A DNA stretch of 22,401 nucleotides from IMG/VR virus record IMGVR_UViG_3300047379_000103, positions 1 through 22,401 of that record. One strand, given 5' to 3'. This DNA comes from a virus. The notes under the pieces are model-generated. The model searched no databases. It was given only the letters and a program-made list of their open reading frames with translations, and was not told the origin of the DNA. Position 1 is the first letter of the stretch; each line of letters starts with the position of its first letter. A program made the translations under genes and the position numbers. Positions 13,094 to 22,401 of this stretch are shown here, in pieces.

Positions 13094-14454
13094 CAGAACT
13101 TAATTAGGTATTCCGTTACAATGTAAGGCTGTATGTATTTATCTGCCTTTTTCTCAGTATTAATATCAATCACAATTTGAGAATCTAGTCCAGTATCAGC
13201 TCTTGCCTGTGCTGCTCTAGTTATCATTTTATACGTATGCGGATCATCAGCTTCAAGTGGTATTCTATGTCTATGAATTCCTTCATCTCCAAAGTCACCA
13301 GATAAAATTGATATGTTAGACACTGACCCATATCCTGTAGGATAATATTCTTCGTCTAACATTGTGAATGGTAAGTTTTCACCTAGTCCTTCAAAATTAG
13401 TCAAAGTGTCAGAATTAACGAAGTCAGTATCAATACCAGCTGGGCAACCAAATATCCCGTTTGGACATACACAATCAACTGTCCAAGTTGGATCATAAGT
13501 TATATTACTAAATGTAGTAGTCTCTCCTTCGCGATTGTTGCCTTTGTCACAATCAGAGTCTAATCTAATATTCCATTCCTTATTCTCTATTTGTCCATCT
13601 CCAGGACAGTTAGAAGTTGCAGGCCATAAGCAATATCCCTGAGTAGTAAACTCTCCACAAGCAAACCAACATGCTCCATACTGGTTAATTTCATTAGATG
13701 GTCCAATCAGTGTAGATACATCATTTTGCCCTGGTCCGACTCCACTTCTGGTTAATGCCGATGCTGTTGTTATCTGCCAATAACAAAGTTCCTGTCTCGT
13801 ATTTGCCCACCATTGACAAACATTAAGTGAAGACATGGATCTAATAGAATTATTTTGATTTGCAGAAAAATGATTTCCACTTCTATCAAATTGTCTGGCA
13901 CGACTAGTTGTAGTTCTGTGTAGGTGAGGTTGGAACATATTATTCTGAACACCCGTTTCAAACGTATATGCTCCCGTTTCAAGTGAAAATGACGGTTCTC
14001 CTCTCAACTCTTGTGTTTGTGGAGGAATATAAAACTCACCATTATATGTTAACTGAAATGGACTTTCAATGTTTTGAATTACATCTAATCCAACACCAGC
14101 TTTTATAACTTGATTACCATTAACATCAGTTACATATAAATCATTGTATAAACCAATGTTAGCAGATGTTGTTGCCCTGATATGTTTACTTCTTAAGTCA
14201 GGTATCTGAAACTCATTTACTGCTAATATAGTACCGGGTTTTTTATAACGACAACTGTCACCAACTCCCAGAACAGAAGCTAATAAAGGATATTCAGAAG
14301 CAAATAATACACTACCATCACATCTTAGATAACCTGCAGGTAACAAATCTACATTATCTTTAGGTTCATTAGTAGGAAGTTGTGTAGCAAATGATATGAT
14401 AGTTCCAGTAAGAGACCCTAACTTACCTCTCTCTCTGTTATAGAATACTGCCAT
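13093..14454 (-). CDS. Tail-collar fibre protein with Cys/Trp-rich insert, 453 aa
   Basis: The collar core is near the N-terminus: LTGTIISFAT at 15-24, GYLRCDGS with Cys45, EYPLLASVLG at 54-63, and FQIPDLRSKHIR at 82-93, close to the usual spacing. Two HxH motifs (H177-L-H179, H394-R-H396) match the zinc-site pattern of T4 short tail fibres. Between them, residues 213-337 hold ten of the protein's twelve cysteines plus several Trp (CQWW, ELCYW, ACWFACGEF, DCVCPNGIFGCPAG). This is unusual for a virion protein and may be a disulfide- or metal-stabilised tip. The C-terminus (YIQPYIVTEYLIKF) resembles those of the two sister proteins. It starts 3 nt after the 460-aa gene. Probably a trimeric tail fibre or baseplate spike. 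Confidence 0.85.
   Translation of the reverse strand: MAVFYNRERGKLGSLTGTIISFATQLPTNEPKDNVDLLPAGYLRCDGSVLFASEYPLLASVLGVGDSCRYKKPGTILAVNEFQIPDLRSKHIRATTSANIGLYNDLYVTDVNGNQVIKAGVGLDVIQNIESPFQLTYNGEFYIPPQTQELRGEPSFSLETGAYTFETGVQNNMFQPHLHRTTTSRARQFDRSGNHFSANQNNSIRSMSSLNVCQWWANTRQELCYWQITTASALTRSGVGPGQNDVSTLIGPSNEINQYGACWFACGEFTTQGYCLWPATSNCPGDGQIENKEWNIRLDSDCDKGNNREGETTTFSNITYDPTWTVDCVCPNGIFGCPAGIDTDFVNSDTLTNFEGLGENLPFTMLDEEYYPTGYGSVSNISILSGDFGDEGIHRHRIPLEADDPHTYKMITRAAQARADTGLDSQIVIDINTEKKADKYIQPYIVTEYLIKF
13135..13144 (-). promoter_or_regulatory. T4-type late promoter candidate inside the 453-aa gene end
   Basis: The same decamer AGATAAATAC as at 7593-7602, here within the last codons of the 453-aa gene (Ala-Asp-Lys-Tyr). 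It ends about 41 nt before the start of the 1830-aa gene, a suitable place for a late promoter of that gene. Confidence 0.5.
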
Positions 14455-14457
14455 TTT

Positions 14458-15840
14458 TTAGAACGCCCTAATAATATACATTATGGTTAGTGATGGTGTA
14501 TTTGGATTAACTGCAATTGTTAATGCGGTGTCAACACTAACAGGAACTGTAGTACCAGTAGAAACATTATTAACTAATACCGTTGTTGGTAACGCAAGAC
14601 TTCCACGATTCATCGTCACCTCCATCGCATCATGGGTATGTGACTTCAATGTAGTATTTAGCCACCGATCGGACTCGTGGTCTAGTGTTGAAGGAAAAGT
14701 ATCAGTGACACCCAGAGCTATTGGTTGTAGTTCTCCGACCTGAAAAGGTGGATCATTTATATACGCCTGTGGCATATCCACTCCTCTATGATAATCAGGG
14801 ACATCTGGGGATGGATAATAATTTCTTCGTCCTTGATATCTTCCTGCAGGAGGAAATGGTCCGGTGTGTGCTTGTGTTTGAATATTTGGTATTGATAGAC
14901 CATTATCTTCATATCCCTGCTCAATTTTACCTACCTTAGGTATATCTCTAGCCTGCTGTTGAGGAACAAGTGCCATACTAAATGGAATTGTTACCTTTTT
15001 GTCTAGAATTGGAGTAGTAAGACCCCCATCATTCTCATCATACCATGTAACATCACGCTCTCCACGTAAAAATGTATGTGGAATAGAATTAGCACCTCGG
15101 TTTCCAATAGCAGTAACACTCGTAACCTTACCGGGATTATCAGGTAATGCAGTTCCTGGTTGGAATTCCATTAGAGGATTTGCAATAGGTTGCACACCGG
15201 TAAATTTATCAAACTCACTGTCAGTAGCTGGTCTATGTGTATGTGCTGGAGTATGATCATTACCAAGTTTTCTTGGTAAAACATATACTGTATCACTGTA
15301 AATTGGATCTGATAATGTAATGCCAGTAATTCTACCGGAAAGGTTATCAGATGGTTCTACTGTAAAAGTAACATCAACATCAACATCTGGTTCTGTATCT
15401 GGTAAATCACCTTCTGTTCCATTTTTACTAAGATATGTTCCCAATTCAAGTAAAACATCAGTTGCTATTCTAGATGGTTCAATATCAACTAATGCAACCT
15501 GATTTAAATTAGGTAATGCAAACAGATCTACATGTTTTGATGCATCATGACGATCACTATCAGAATTAGGATTGTAAGGAAAACCATTTACAATACCAAA
15601 ATTTACTCCCATGACTGATGTAGTATCAGTTGGTTCAGGAAATGGTCCATATGTATTTCCAATTACTTTAGAAAGTAATGGATAATCTGCAGCATTTAAT
15701 GACTGAGTAGTAGCATTACATATAATCCAACCAGTTGGTATGTTATCATTGTTCTCTCCAATCGCTGAACCACCACCCCATGGCATAATTGTACCAATTG
15801 GGGCGATTTTTGTTGACTTAATTCTACCGTAATTTGCCAT
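14458..15840 (-). CDS. Tail-collar fibre protein, 460 aa
   Basis: N-terminal collar domain: IAPIGTIMPWGGG at 12-24, GWIICNATT with Cys41 (Asn replaces the usual Asp), DYPLLSKVIGNTYG at 52-65, and LFALPNLNQVALV at 106-118 (PNL replaces the usual PDL). Two paired-histidine motifs follow: H200-T-H202 in TPAHTHRP and H401-T-H403 in KSHTHDAMEV, like the zinc-binding HxH of T4 gp12. The middle is Pro-rich and beta-like. It ends TPSLTIMYIIRAF, matching its neighbours. The start at 15840 is 3 nt after the giant structural gene's stop, with AGAGG about 9 nt upstream. It probably forms a trimeric tail fibre; which host molecule it binds cannot be read from the sequence. Confidence 0.87.
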   Translation of the reverse strand: MANYGRIKSTKIAPIGTIMPWGGGSAIGENNDNIPTGWIICNATTQSLNAADYPLLSKVIGNTYGPFPEPTDTTSVMGVNFGIVNGFPYNPNSDSDRHDASKHVDLFALPNLNQVALVDIEPSRIATDVLLELGTYLSKNGTEGDLPDTEPDVDVDVTFTVEPSDNLSGRITGITLSDPIYSDTVYVLPRKLGNDHTPAHTHRPATDSEFDKFTGVQPIANPLMEFQPGTALPDNPGKVTSVTAIGNRGANSIPHTFLRGERDVTWYDENDGGLTTPILDKKVTIPFSMALVPQQQARDIPKVGKIEQGYEDNGLSIPNIQTQAHTGPFPPAGRYQGRRNYYPSPDVPDYHRGVDMPQAYINDPPFQVGELQPIALGVTDTFPSTLDHESDRWLNTTLKSHTHDAMEVTMNRGSLALPTTVLVNNVSTGTTVPVSVDTALTIAVNPNTPSLTIMYIIRAF

Positions 15841-15843
15841 CTA

Positions 15844-18800
15844 TCAAACCTCTTTGAGCCACCATCCAGTTACAGAAGAAGAAACAATTGTTCCTTGCGA
15901 GTCTGTAGATCCTAGGTAGATCAAGGTAAACGCTGCATTTGGTGTTTGTACAACTAGTTCACCAGCATTGTATGGAGTGGATCCACCTAATCCAATTGTT
16001 GTTCCTGAATTGTCACCTTGAACTCTAACCTGTGATCCCGATGCTCTAATGACTAGAGATGTATCGTAAGTTAGATTACCACCAACCTCAATGATTTCAA
16101 CTCTATCTCCACTTTGAGCATTCTCTGGTAGGAATAGAATCATTTCATCTTGGTTTGTTACGTTAACAAAGTAAGTAATGTTAGATTTCAGATTCTTATC
16201 ATCAGCATCAGATCCAGTAGATACATATCTGGCATGTCTACCACCACTACTGGTGTAGAAATTGTTGATGCCAAATGCGTCAATAGAATTATCTTGATTA
16301 ACTACGAACTTATCAGCACCGTTAATACCAAGATTTTCAACAGATAGTTTCGGTGCCTTCGGTGGAGACTCTTGTGGAGATCCAACAACCGACCAAGTAT
16401 TACCAACTAAACCATTACCAAATGTGTCAATCTTAAATGATGGGTCACATGACTGTGCATCTGTAACAACGTTTTCTGGACAAGTTGCTGGGAAGAGAGT
16501 AATATTACCTCTTCCAATAACACCTGCATCAAAGAAAATAGATCCGGAATGATCTGCATGACCATCATCATTAACAACTCTCAGGATATTTGTCTTACCG
16601 ACAGAATCCTTCATGGTGATGTTACCACCAAACATGGTGAAGTCTTTGTTAAGAACTAGATCACCGTTTCTATGAGTAACATTACCATCTTGGAGTGTTT
16701 CATCCATAGAAGGTGTGTGATATTTTCCTAGTAAACCTCCATTAACAAGGAATACCTTACCATCCGGATCAGATGCGCTAGTAATTCTTACAAAGTTTGT
16801 GTAATCAAGTTTTGTTTGAACAATCTGTCCCTTATCAATAATTACAGAAGCGTAAGGAGTATTAGTTCCATTAACATCACGAGTTCTTTCTTCAATGTCA
16901 ATCATTGAAGAAACCATAGGATGCTTCAGAATTCTAACAACACTAGTCGTAGTTGCTGGGTAAGTTGATAATCCATTTGCAGTTGTTCCTTCTTGAGCAG
17001 GAAGACATCTCAAAATATTTGAGGTGCTATCAACTACCAAAACTTTCATGATTTCCCAATCAGTTCCAGTTGTTCCCTTAGCATTAATCTGAGATGTATT
17101 ACCAACCAGAACTAAATCATCAACGGCAAATCTGCCAGATCCAAGACCCAATTCAGCAACAGTTAGATAAACAGATCCAGCAATAGCACCAGTATTTGCA
17201 GTTGCAGTTAATGTTGTAACTGGACCATTAGCATTAGTTGTTTGAGGATCAACCCAATAAGAATAAATCTTTTGATCTTCTTCACTTCCACTATAAGCAG
17301 CTACAGTATCTGCAGCAGACTCTAATCCAGGAAGAATTCTACTGATATCAATTCTTCTGATTTGGTTACCAATTTCAAGAGCAGCACTACAGGTATCAAA
17401 GTAAAGAGTGTTTTGCTCTTTACCGTTAGTAATGATAAACTCTTCGTTTTTAGTAACACGGAATACTACGTTTGTCAGAGATGCAGTGGAAACAATATTT
17501 TGATTAAGTCTAATAAAGTCTGTTCCGATCTCAATAATTCTAGTGTTACCGAACAGATCTGCATTAATTCCACCAACATTAAATTTAACAGTATCATTAA
17601 GTTTAACCTTAGCAATGTCAGTAGCACTGATATTAGTAATTGTGTCTACTAGAATGCTTGGAGCAACTGGTGTAATATTACCAGTGATTGTTCCTCTATC
17701 TGTAGTAGAACAACCACCATTCATATTGATGGAGTTTTCAATTGTTACCGTACCACCGATATAAGTATCACCAGTTGTAGAATCAACAATGAAGACATCA
17801 TTGTCTGGACTTCCACAGTCAGAAATTCTAAACTTCTGAACCTCTTGATTGAGTGATGTTAGAACCTTAAGGATTTCACCTTGATCAAAGGTGCCATCAC
17901 TATTAGTATCTTCACGATCAACAATTACGTAGTCACTGACATTTAGATCTCCACCAAATTCTGCAAGATATACATTATCTTCAGGTCCATTTGCATCTAA
18001 TTGTTGTTCAGTCCATGTAGAATCAAACTGTACATTAACCTTATAAATTGGTGTTGTATCTGGGTGTGTGTCTACTTGTCCAGTAAATGTACCGAAAGGT
18101 TTACGCTCAACTTTAATATAATATGGTGCGGTATTGATTCTAGTTAACTCTAGAACTTTCAAGAATTCTGGATATCCAGTTGTTGTAATTACTGGACTAT
18201 CAACAATAATATAATCATTTTCAACAAAGTATGGATTACCATCTGCCTTTTCTGGTTTATTTTTAAGAGGTAGGTAGAATTCATTACCACTTAAGACCGG
18301 CAATCCAATGCTTTGATCATCTTGATATGAACTAGCACCCCAATTTCCAGAACCAGCACTATCAATTTGGTTATATCCAGTATCAGTAGTTGCAAGACGT
18401 GTGACATTTAAGATGTCAATATTCTTATTGAACTGAAGATCTGCAACGATAACTCCATCATCATGTGCAGAAATTGTTGTTCCACTCTGTCCTCTAGATG
18501 CACTGAATGCGAAGGATGCAAGTCCACCACACATATGCATGTTGCCGTTGAACTTAGCAGATGCAATAACTTCCAACTGGTTGTTAATAGTAGTCTTACC
18601 ACCCTGACCAGCGATGTTAACTTCAGATGCATTTAGACCGAAGTTAATACTAGATGCAGAACCAGAGTCAGAGAAGAAGCTAACTGTACCAGCAGTAGTA
18701 GATAGTCTTACACTATCTGTAATAGTACGCCTAGTTCCTAACTGGAGATCGCCATTAACCTTCAGAGACTTAGTTTTAACCTCAGTGTATGATTGAGATT

Positions 18801-21800
18801 CATTGTTATTATATGCACCACCGATCTCAATCTTAGAAATATTTCCAAGAGGAGTGTCGGGAGTAGATCCGATAAAGATATTACTATTAAGGGATTTAGT
18901 GCCTATCTTAACATATTGTTCTCCTTCAGTTTGATTACCAATTTCAATATTCTGTACCGAACCAGCAATTTTGAGACCACTACCATTAGCAACACCAACA
19001 AAGGTGCTATCCATTAAGAAGTTAAATGTGCCTGAAGTAATATCAGTTCTGATTTCAGCAGTGTTAGTGCCACCACCACCATGAACTTCAATATCCTGTT
19101 GGAATCTAGCATCGTCAGTGAATCTAGATGTGCCATCAACAACTAATGCTCTGTCTAGTTCAGCATCAGTTACATTAATACCGACACGACCACTGTTTGT
19201 AGTTGCAACTCTAAGTGTTGCTTCATTTGCTGGTGTTGCACTATCACCACCAACTAAGAGTGCATAATCAGAAGTTGTTTCTGTTCTATTGGCAAATGCA
19301 GCATTGTCTAAGTAATCAGAAATAATCTTACCACTGATGAATGCATTACCAACAACATCAAGGTTTGCACGAGGAGCAGTTGCAACATCAACAAATGCAG
19401 TCTTATATGCATCATGTTCAGATCTTGCGACTGTGTTAATACCAAGTTTGTAGTTACCAATCTCTTCAGTATCAGTTCTAATTGTTTCAGCACCAAGAAC
19501 TCCAAATTCTTTCCAGGAAGAATTAGAGAACTCTAGTCTTACATCATTTCCAAGTGCAACTTCATCACCCCATAGGCGTGGGTTATCATTAGCAACATTA
19601 GATCTATTCTCAATGAGAGCAATCTGACATGTGTTGGCAGTAGATGTAAATCCATTACCGATGATTTGCCACAGACCATTAAATCCAGGATCACTAAAGT
19701 TACTAATTCTAATTTGTGATCCGCTAGTAATACCAAGTTGTTGGTTGCTTAGATTGTTACCCCAGGTAATGGTGATGACAGTGCTACCATTCATTGTGAA
19801 GTGAAGGATATTTGCTGTTGCAATTTCACCAAAGAAGTTAGCATAAATCCAACCTAATGATCCGGAACCACCAACTTCAGATCCCTTAAGAAGGATATCT
19901 CCAGCTAATGGAACTATAGATCCATACAATACATTTTGAGTAGCATCAAGTGTAGTTCCAAGACCTGTGTTATACAAAGGACTTTGATTGGGTGTGATAT
20001 TTGACCCAAGGCTTCCAACTACATGATTTTGAATCTTATAACCTTGTGCAGCACCATTTGAACCACGTGGATTAAACTGGAATACAGAAGCAGCAACTCG
20101 GTTTCTTGCAATTACAATATCACCAAAAGTATCTTGATTGAGGAACTGATTAGTCTTATCAAGTGATGCGTCATCGCCATCACTAGGTGATACATTAGAA
20201 ACTACAGTAAATGCATATTCTCTAACTCTACCCAGAACATTAATAGTCACAGGAGAATTAAATGTACTCATGCGATCCTGTTGATCACCACCATTAACAG
20301 TGATGTACTCATTGAATGTTACAGGAGTATCAAAAGTAGTAACAAGACTACCGATATCTTCAGTATCATCTTCAGAATCAACTAACTGTGCAGATTCTAG
20401 GAACTCTTCCTCACCTGTGATAGCATCAATCTTACGGTTACCAATGTATAGGTCACCATTAGAGTTCAGACCAGTGTAGAATACTAAACCACCATCTTGC
20501 TTCTTAGACTGTGCATAGAAGTCTTGAGTTGGTGTTAGAACGATCTCCTGACGGGCAGGAAGACCGGTTGAATAGTTACCAGGACCGAATCCAAGGTACT
20601 CAAAGGTATGGTTACCTGCACGAGCAATAGAAGGTCTTCTAAGTTCAACATAGAGACGCATATCCGACATTACAGTGCTGTCACCAGCAATAGGAATGCG
20701 GCGATCTTCTGAACCAGAAGCAGCATTACCCTTTTGTGCTCTCAATCTGTTGTCAATATTAGAATTGACTTGGGTGTAAGTATTTTGTATAAGTGCTTGC
20801 TGAGTCGTAAAGTCAATCATTGCTTCACGAGTCATTGAACCCTTGAAGTCATTAACTCTTACAAGACCGTGAGTATAGTTATCTGCAGCAGAGTATGTTG
20901 CAGGAACATCAAGTTGGGTGTTATCTAACTGCTTAAACCAAAGAGGATCATTCTTATAGTTCAGTGGATACAGTTTGCTGATTGGTTGAGAGAACTTAAA
21001 GTTACGGAAGTTACCTTGGTTACCAGCACCAGTTGGGAATGGAGAGATGTTACCACGAACAGCAGTTAGATAGTAGATACCATCTTGCTGACCGTAAATA
21101 CGACGCTGAATTTCTTCAACATCAAAGATATAGAAGGTATCATCAAGTTCCCCAGTATCGGTTACAGAATCTACGTAGAACTGAACGTTTGCATCGTCAG
21201 TAATGATATCACCAGGAGTGATAGTATAAACTTTAGATCCAAGTTGTCTATAGTAGTATTCTGGATAGTCCTTACGAATAAGATCCTTAATGTATAGTGA
21301 CTTACCGAAGTCTTCATCAGTCAGTAGGTCAGCAAATACTGCACCTTGAGCAAATCGGATATTTTCAAAAGCAGAATAGTCAATCTTACCAGAAATACCC
21401 TTAAGGATTAAATACCAGTCACTTGTATTTGGAACATTGAGTACCGCATGTACAAATGCATAACCTGAAGAATTACCATACCAATCAACTCTATTTGTGG
21501 AATTTGATTGAGTCTTATTAGCAACGAAAGAACCACCCTGAGGTGAAGTAACCTTAACTGTGGTAAACGTCTCATTCAACAATCCAACGTTTGTAATACC
21601 TAAGTCAAATACAGTCAGTTCTAATAGTTCGTCACCACTTTGTGTATCATTAAAGTATCTACCAGACTGAATAGTCATTGAGACATAATTAGAAGTCTCA
21701 ATACTCTTAGCGTACTGAGTTGTACCTACAACATCTCTCTTGTATGGATCATATGCAGTCTCTTCATTTAGATTATTACTAAGGAAATCTGCCTTAGTGA

Positions 21801-22401
21801 AACCAATAACTTCATTTGCTTGTACTGGGTTGAAGAACCTTGCTTTTGTTACAGAACCAGATACTGGTTTAAGTACAAGTTTTTGTGGCAGAAGTTTTCT
21901 AGTTTCATCCTTACGAACTTTAATAGAGAATCCATTAATAGGATCACGAACTGCTTGTAAGTAATCAGGAATAACATAACGAAGACGATAGATACGATCA
22001 TCTTTATCTCTTTCATCCTTGATCCTTTCAAACCAAGCATCGTTAGTCTTATCTTGACCAGAGATATCGCTATAAGTATTCTCATGCAGTCTAGTCAAGA
22101 TACTTTCATCATACCTAGGATCATTAACATTAGAAGAATGATCCTCAACCTGCATATACCACTTACCATAAATTGCTGGTGTAGTATTTGGATTTAAATA
22201 TGACGGATCATATTTTACAGGTGATTCACGCTTATCTGCAAATGTTGAGAAGTCGTAAGAACCAGTCTGGAATGTAATTGCATTAATATCAGCAATTGCA
22301 TCTGACTTTGTTGCGTGAATAGTGAAAGTTTTTTCAGTTTGATATCTTGCCCAGAAGAATTTATCTCCACGAATTCTACCATTACTATCAGAGATAGAAC
22401 T
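15844..22401 (-). CDS. Giant virion structural protein (N-terminus cut by window)
   Basis: The frame is open to the right edge, giving 2185 residues; the first Met seen (22155) is internal, because 82 codons upstream remain open with matching composition. The protein is rich in Thr, Ser, Asn, Asp and Gly, with almost no Cys. About residues 440-700 contain segments I associate with giant cyanomyovirus structural proteins (MRLYVELRRPSIARAGNHTF, FEYLGFGPGNYSTG, GGLVFYTGLNSNGDLYIGNR). From there many short beta repeats follow (FDTPVTFNEYITVNGG, FNSPVTINVLG, SLKVNGDLQLG), suggesting a long beta-structured fibre. The C-terminal domain (LPENAQSGDRVEIIEVGG to WWLKEV) resembles a capping beta-barrel. 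Probably a tail- or baseplate-associated fibre; three collar genes follow it at once. Confidence 0.85.
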   Translation of the reverse strand, partial: SSISDSNGRIRGDKFFWARYQTEKTFTIHATKSDAIADINAITFQTGSYDFSTFADKRESPVKYDPSYLNPNTTPAIYGKWYMQVEDHSSNVNDPRYDESILTRLHENTYSDISGQDKTNDAWFERIKDERDKDDRIYRLRYVIPDYLQAVRDPINGFSIKVRKDETRKLLPQKLVLKPVSGSVTKARFFNPVQANEVIGFTKADFLSNNLNEETAYDPYKRDVVGTTQYAKSIETSNYVSMTIQSGRYFNDTQSGDELLELTVFDLGITNVGLLNETFTTVKVTSPQGGSFVANKTQSNSTNRVDWYGNSSGYAFVHAVLNVPNTSDWYLILKGISGKIDYSAFENIRFAQGAVFADLLTDEDFGKSLYIKDLIRKDYPEYYYRQLGSKVYTITPGDIITDDANVQFYVDSVTDTGELDDTFYIFDVEEIQRRIYGQQDGIYYLTAVRGNISPFPTGAGNQGNFRNFKFSQPISKLYPLNYKNDPLWFKQLDNTQLDVPATYSAADNYTHGLVRVNDFKGSMTREAMIDFTTQQALIQNTYTQVNSNIDNRLRAQKGNAASGSEDRRIPIAGDSTVMSDMRLYVELRRPSIARAGNHTFEYLGFGPGNYSTGLPARQEIVLTPTQDFYAQSKKQDGGLVFYTGLNSNGDLYIGNRKIDAITGEEEFLESAQLVDSEDDTEDIGSLVTTFDTPVTFNEYITVNGGDQQDRMSTFNSPVTINVLGRVREYAFTVVSNVSPSDGDDASLDKTNQFLNQDTFGDIVIARNRVAASVFQFNPRGSNGAAQGYKIQNHVVGSLGSNITPNQSPLYNTGLGTTLDATQNVLYGSIVPLAGDILLKGSEVGGSGSLGWIYANFFGEIATANILHFTMNGSTVITITWGNNLSNQQLGITSGSQIRISNFSDPGFNGLWQIIGNGFTSTANTCQIALIENRSNVANDNPRLWGDEVALGNDVRLEFSNSSWKEFGVLGAETIRTDTEEIGNYKLGINTVARSEHDAYKTAFVDVATAPRANLDVVGNAFISGKIISDYLDNAAFANRTETTSDYALLVGGDSATPANEATLRVATTNSGRVGINVTDAELDRALVVDGTSRFTDDARFQQDIEVHGGGGTNTAEIRTDITSGTFNFLMDSTFVGVANGSGLKIAGSVQNIEIGNQTEGEQYVKIGTKSLNSNIFIGSTPDTPLGNISKIEIGGAYNNNESQSYTEVKTKSLKVNGDLQLGTRRTITDSVRLSTTAGTVSFFSDSGSASSINFGLNASEVNIAGQGGKTTINNQLEVIASAKFNGNMHMCGGLASFAFSASRGQSGTTISAHDDGVIVADLQFNKNIDILNVTRLATTDTGYNQIDSAGSGNWGASSYQDDQSIGLPVLSGNEFYLPLKNKPEKADGNPYFVENDYIIVDSPVITTTGYPEFLKVLELTRINTAPYYIKVERKPFGTFTGQVDTHPDTTPIYKVNVQFDSTWTEQQLDANGPEDNVYLAEFGGDLNVSDYVIVDREDTNSDGTFDQGEILKVLTSLNQEVQKFRISDCGSPDNDVFIVDSTTGDTYIGGTVTIENSINMNGGCSTTDRGTITGNITPVAPSILVDTITNISATDIAKVKLNDTVKFNVGGINADLFGNTRIIEIGTDFIRLNQNIVSTASLTNVVFRVTKNEEFIITNGKEQNTLYFDTCSAALEIGNQIRRIDISRILPGLESAADTVAAYSGSEEDQKIYSYWVDPQTTNANGPVTTLTATANTGAIAGSVYLTVAELGLGSGRFAVDDLVLVGNTSQINAKGTTGTDWEIMKVLVVDSTSNILRCLPAQEGTTANGLSTYPATTTSVVRILKHPMVSSMIDIEERTRDVNGTNTPYASVIIDKGQIVQTKLDYTNFVRITSASDPDGKVFLVNGGLLGKYHTPSMDETLQDGNVTHRNGDLVLNKDFTMFGGNITMKDSVGKTNILRVVNDDGHADHSGSIFFDAGVIGRGNITLFPATCPENVVTDAQSCDPSFKIDTFGNGLVGNTWSVVGSPQESPPKAPKLSVENLGINGADKFVVNQDNSIDAFGINNFYTSSGGRHARYVSTGSDADDKNLKSNITYFVNVTNQDEMILFLPENAQSGDRVEIIEVGGNLTYDTSLVIRASGSQVRVQGDNSGTTIGLGGSTPYNAGELVVQTPNAAFTLIYLGSTDSQGTIVSSSVTGWWLKEV

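Noticed and set aside
22153-22155. ATG at 22155 as the start of the giant structural protein
   Set aside because: The frame stays open for 82 more codons to the window edge with the same composition, and no ribosome site precedes this ATG.
1-22401. tRNA genes, integrase, attachment sites or insertion sequences
   Set aside because: No cloverleaf-like sequence, recombinase motif or terminal repeats were seen on either strand by eye.

Overview
The window reads as part of the genome of a T4-like marine cyanophage (myovirus infecting Synechococcus or Prochlorococcus). No sequence search was run; the inference rests on a giant late structural protein of a kind seen in cyanomyoviruses, a tandem set of tail-collar/fibre genes, a viral 2-oxoglutarate/Fe(II) oxygenase, and a dense run of very small overlapping genes. 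Every supported gene is on the minus strand, so the gene order below runs from high to low coordinates.

Structural (late) block, 22401 to 6275. It opens with the C-terminal 2185 residues of a giant virion protein that continues past the right edge. Three consecutive tail-collar proteins follow (460, 453 and 1830 aa), separated by 3 nt or overlapping by 1 nt. Each has the collar core, two HxH motifs and a similar C-terminus. The 1830-aa member has about 480 extra residues inserted in its collar domain and a 410-residue glycine-rich domain that resembles polyglycine-II adhesin tips. A 312-aa protein with a tail-assembly-chaperone-like segment and a 118-aa unknown close the block. Two copies of the decamer AGATAAATAC, which looks like a T4-type late promoter, lie just upstream of the 1830-aa and 312-aa genes.

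Accessory (probably early/middle) block, 6247 to 1. It begins with a 2OG-Fe(II) oxygenase carrying its own extended -10 promoter. Next come a 75-aa unknown, a candidate PD-(D/E)XK nuclease, and a run of about twenty genes of 43-152 aa, many joined by ATGA, TGATG or TAATG overlaps. The left end holds a predicted exported HEGWH zinc metallopeptidase and a truncated AbrB-like small protein. Sigma70-like promoters recur at the gaps between sub-operons, and in five of them the -10 box ends 21-22 nt before the start codon.

Several genes are shorter than 60 codons and were found by reading the minus strand directly: 1190-1324, 2608-2742, 2742-2885, 2857-2988, 2988-3146, 3178-3342 and 3339-3500. With these included, no stretch longer than about 130 bases lacks a gene. 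I saw no tRNA, rRNA, CRISPR array, integrase or insertion sequence.
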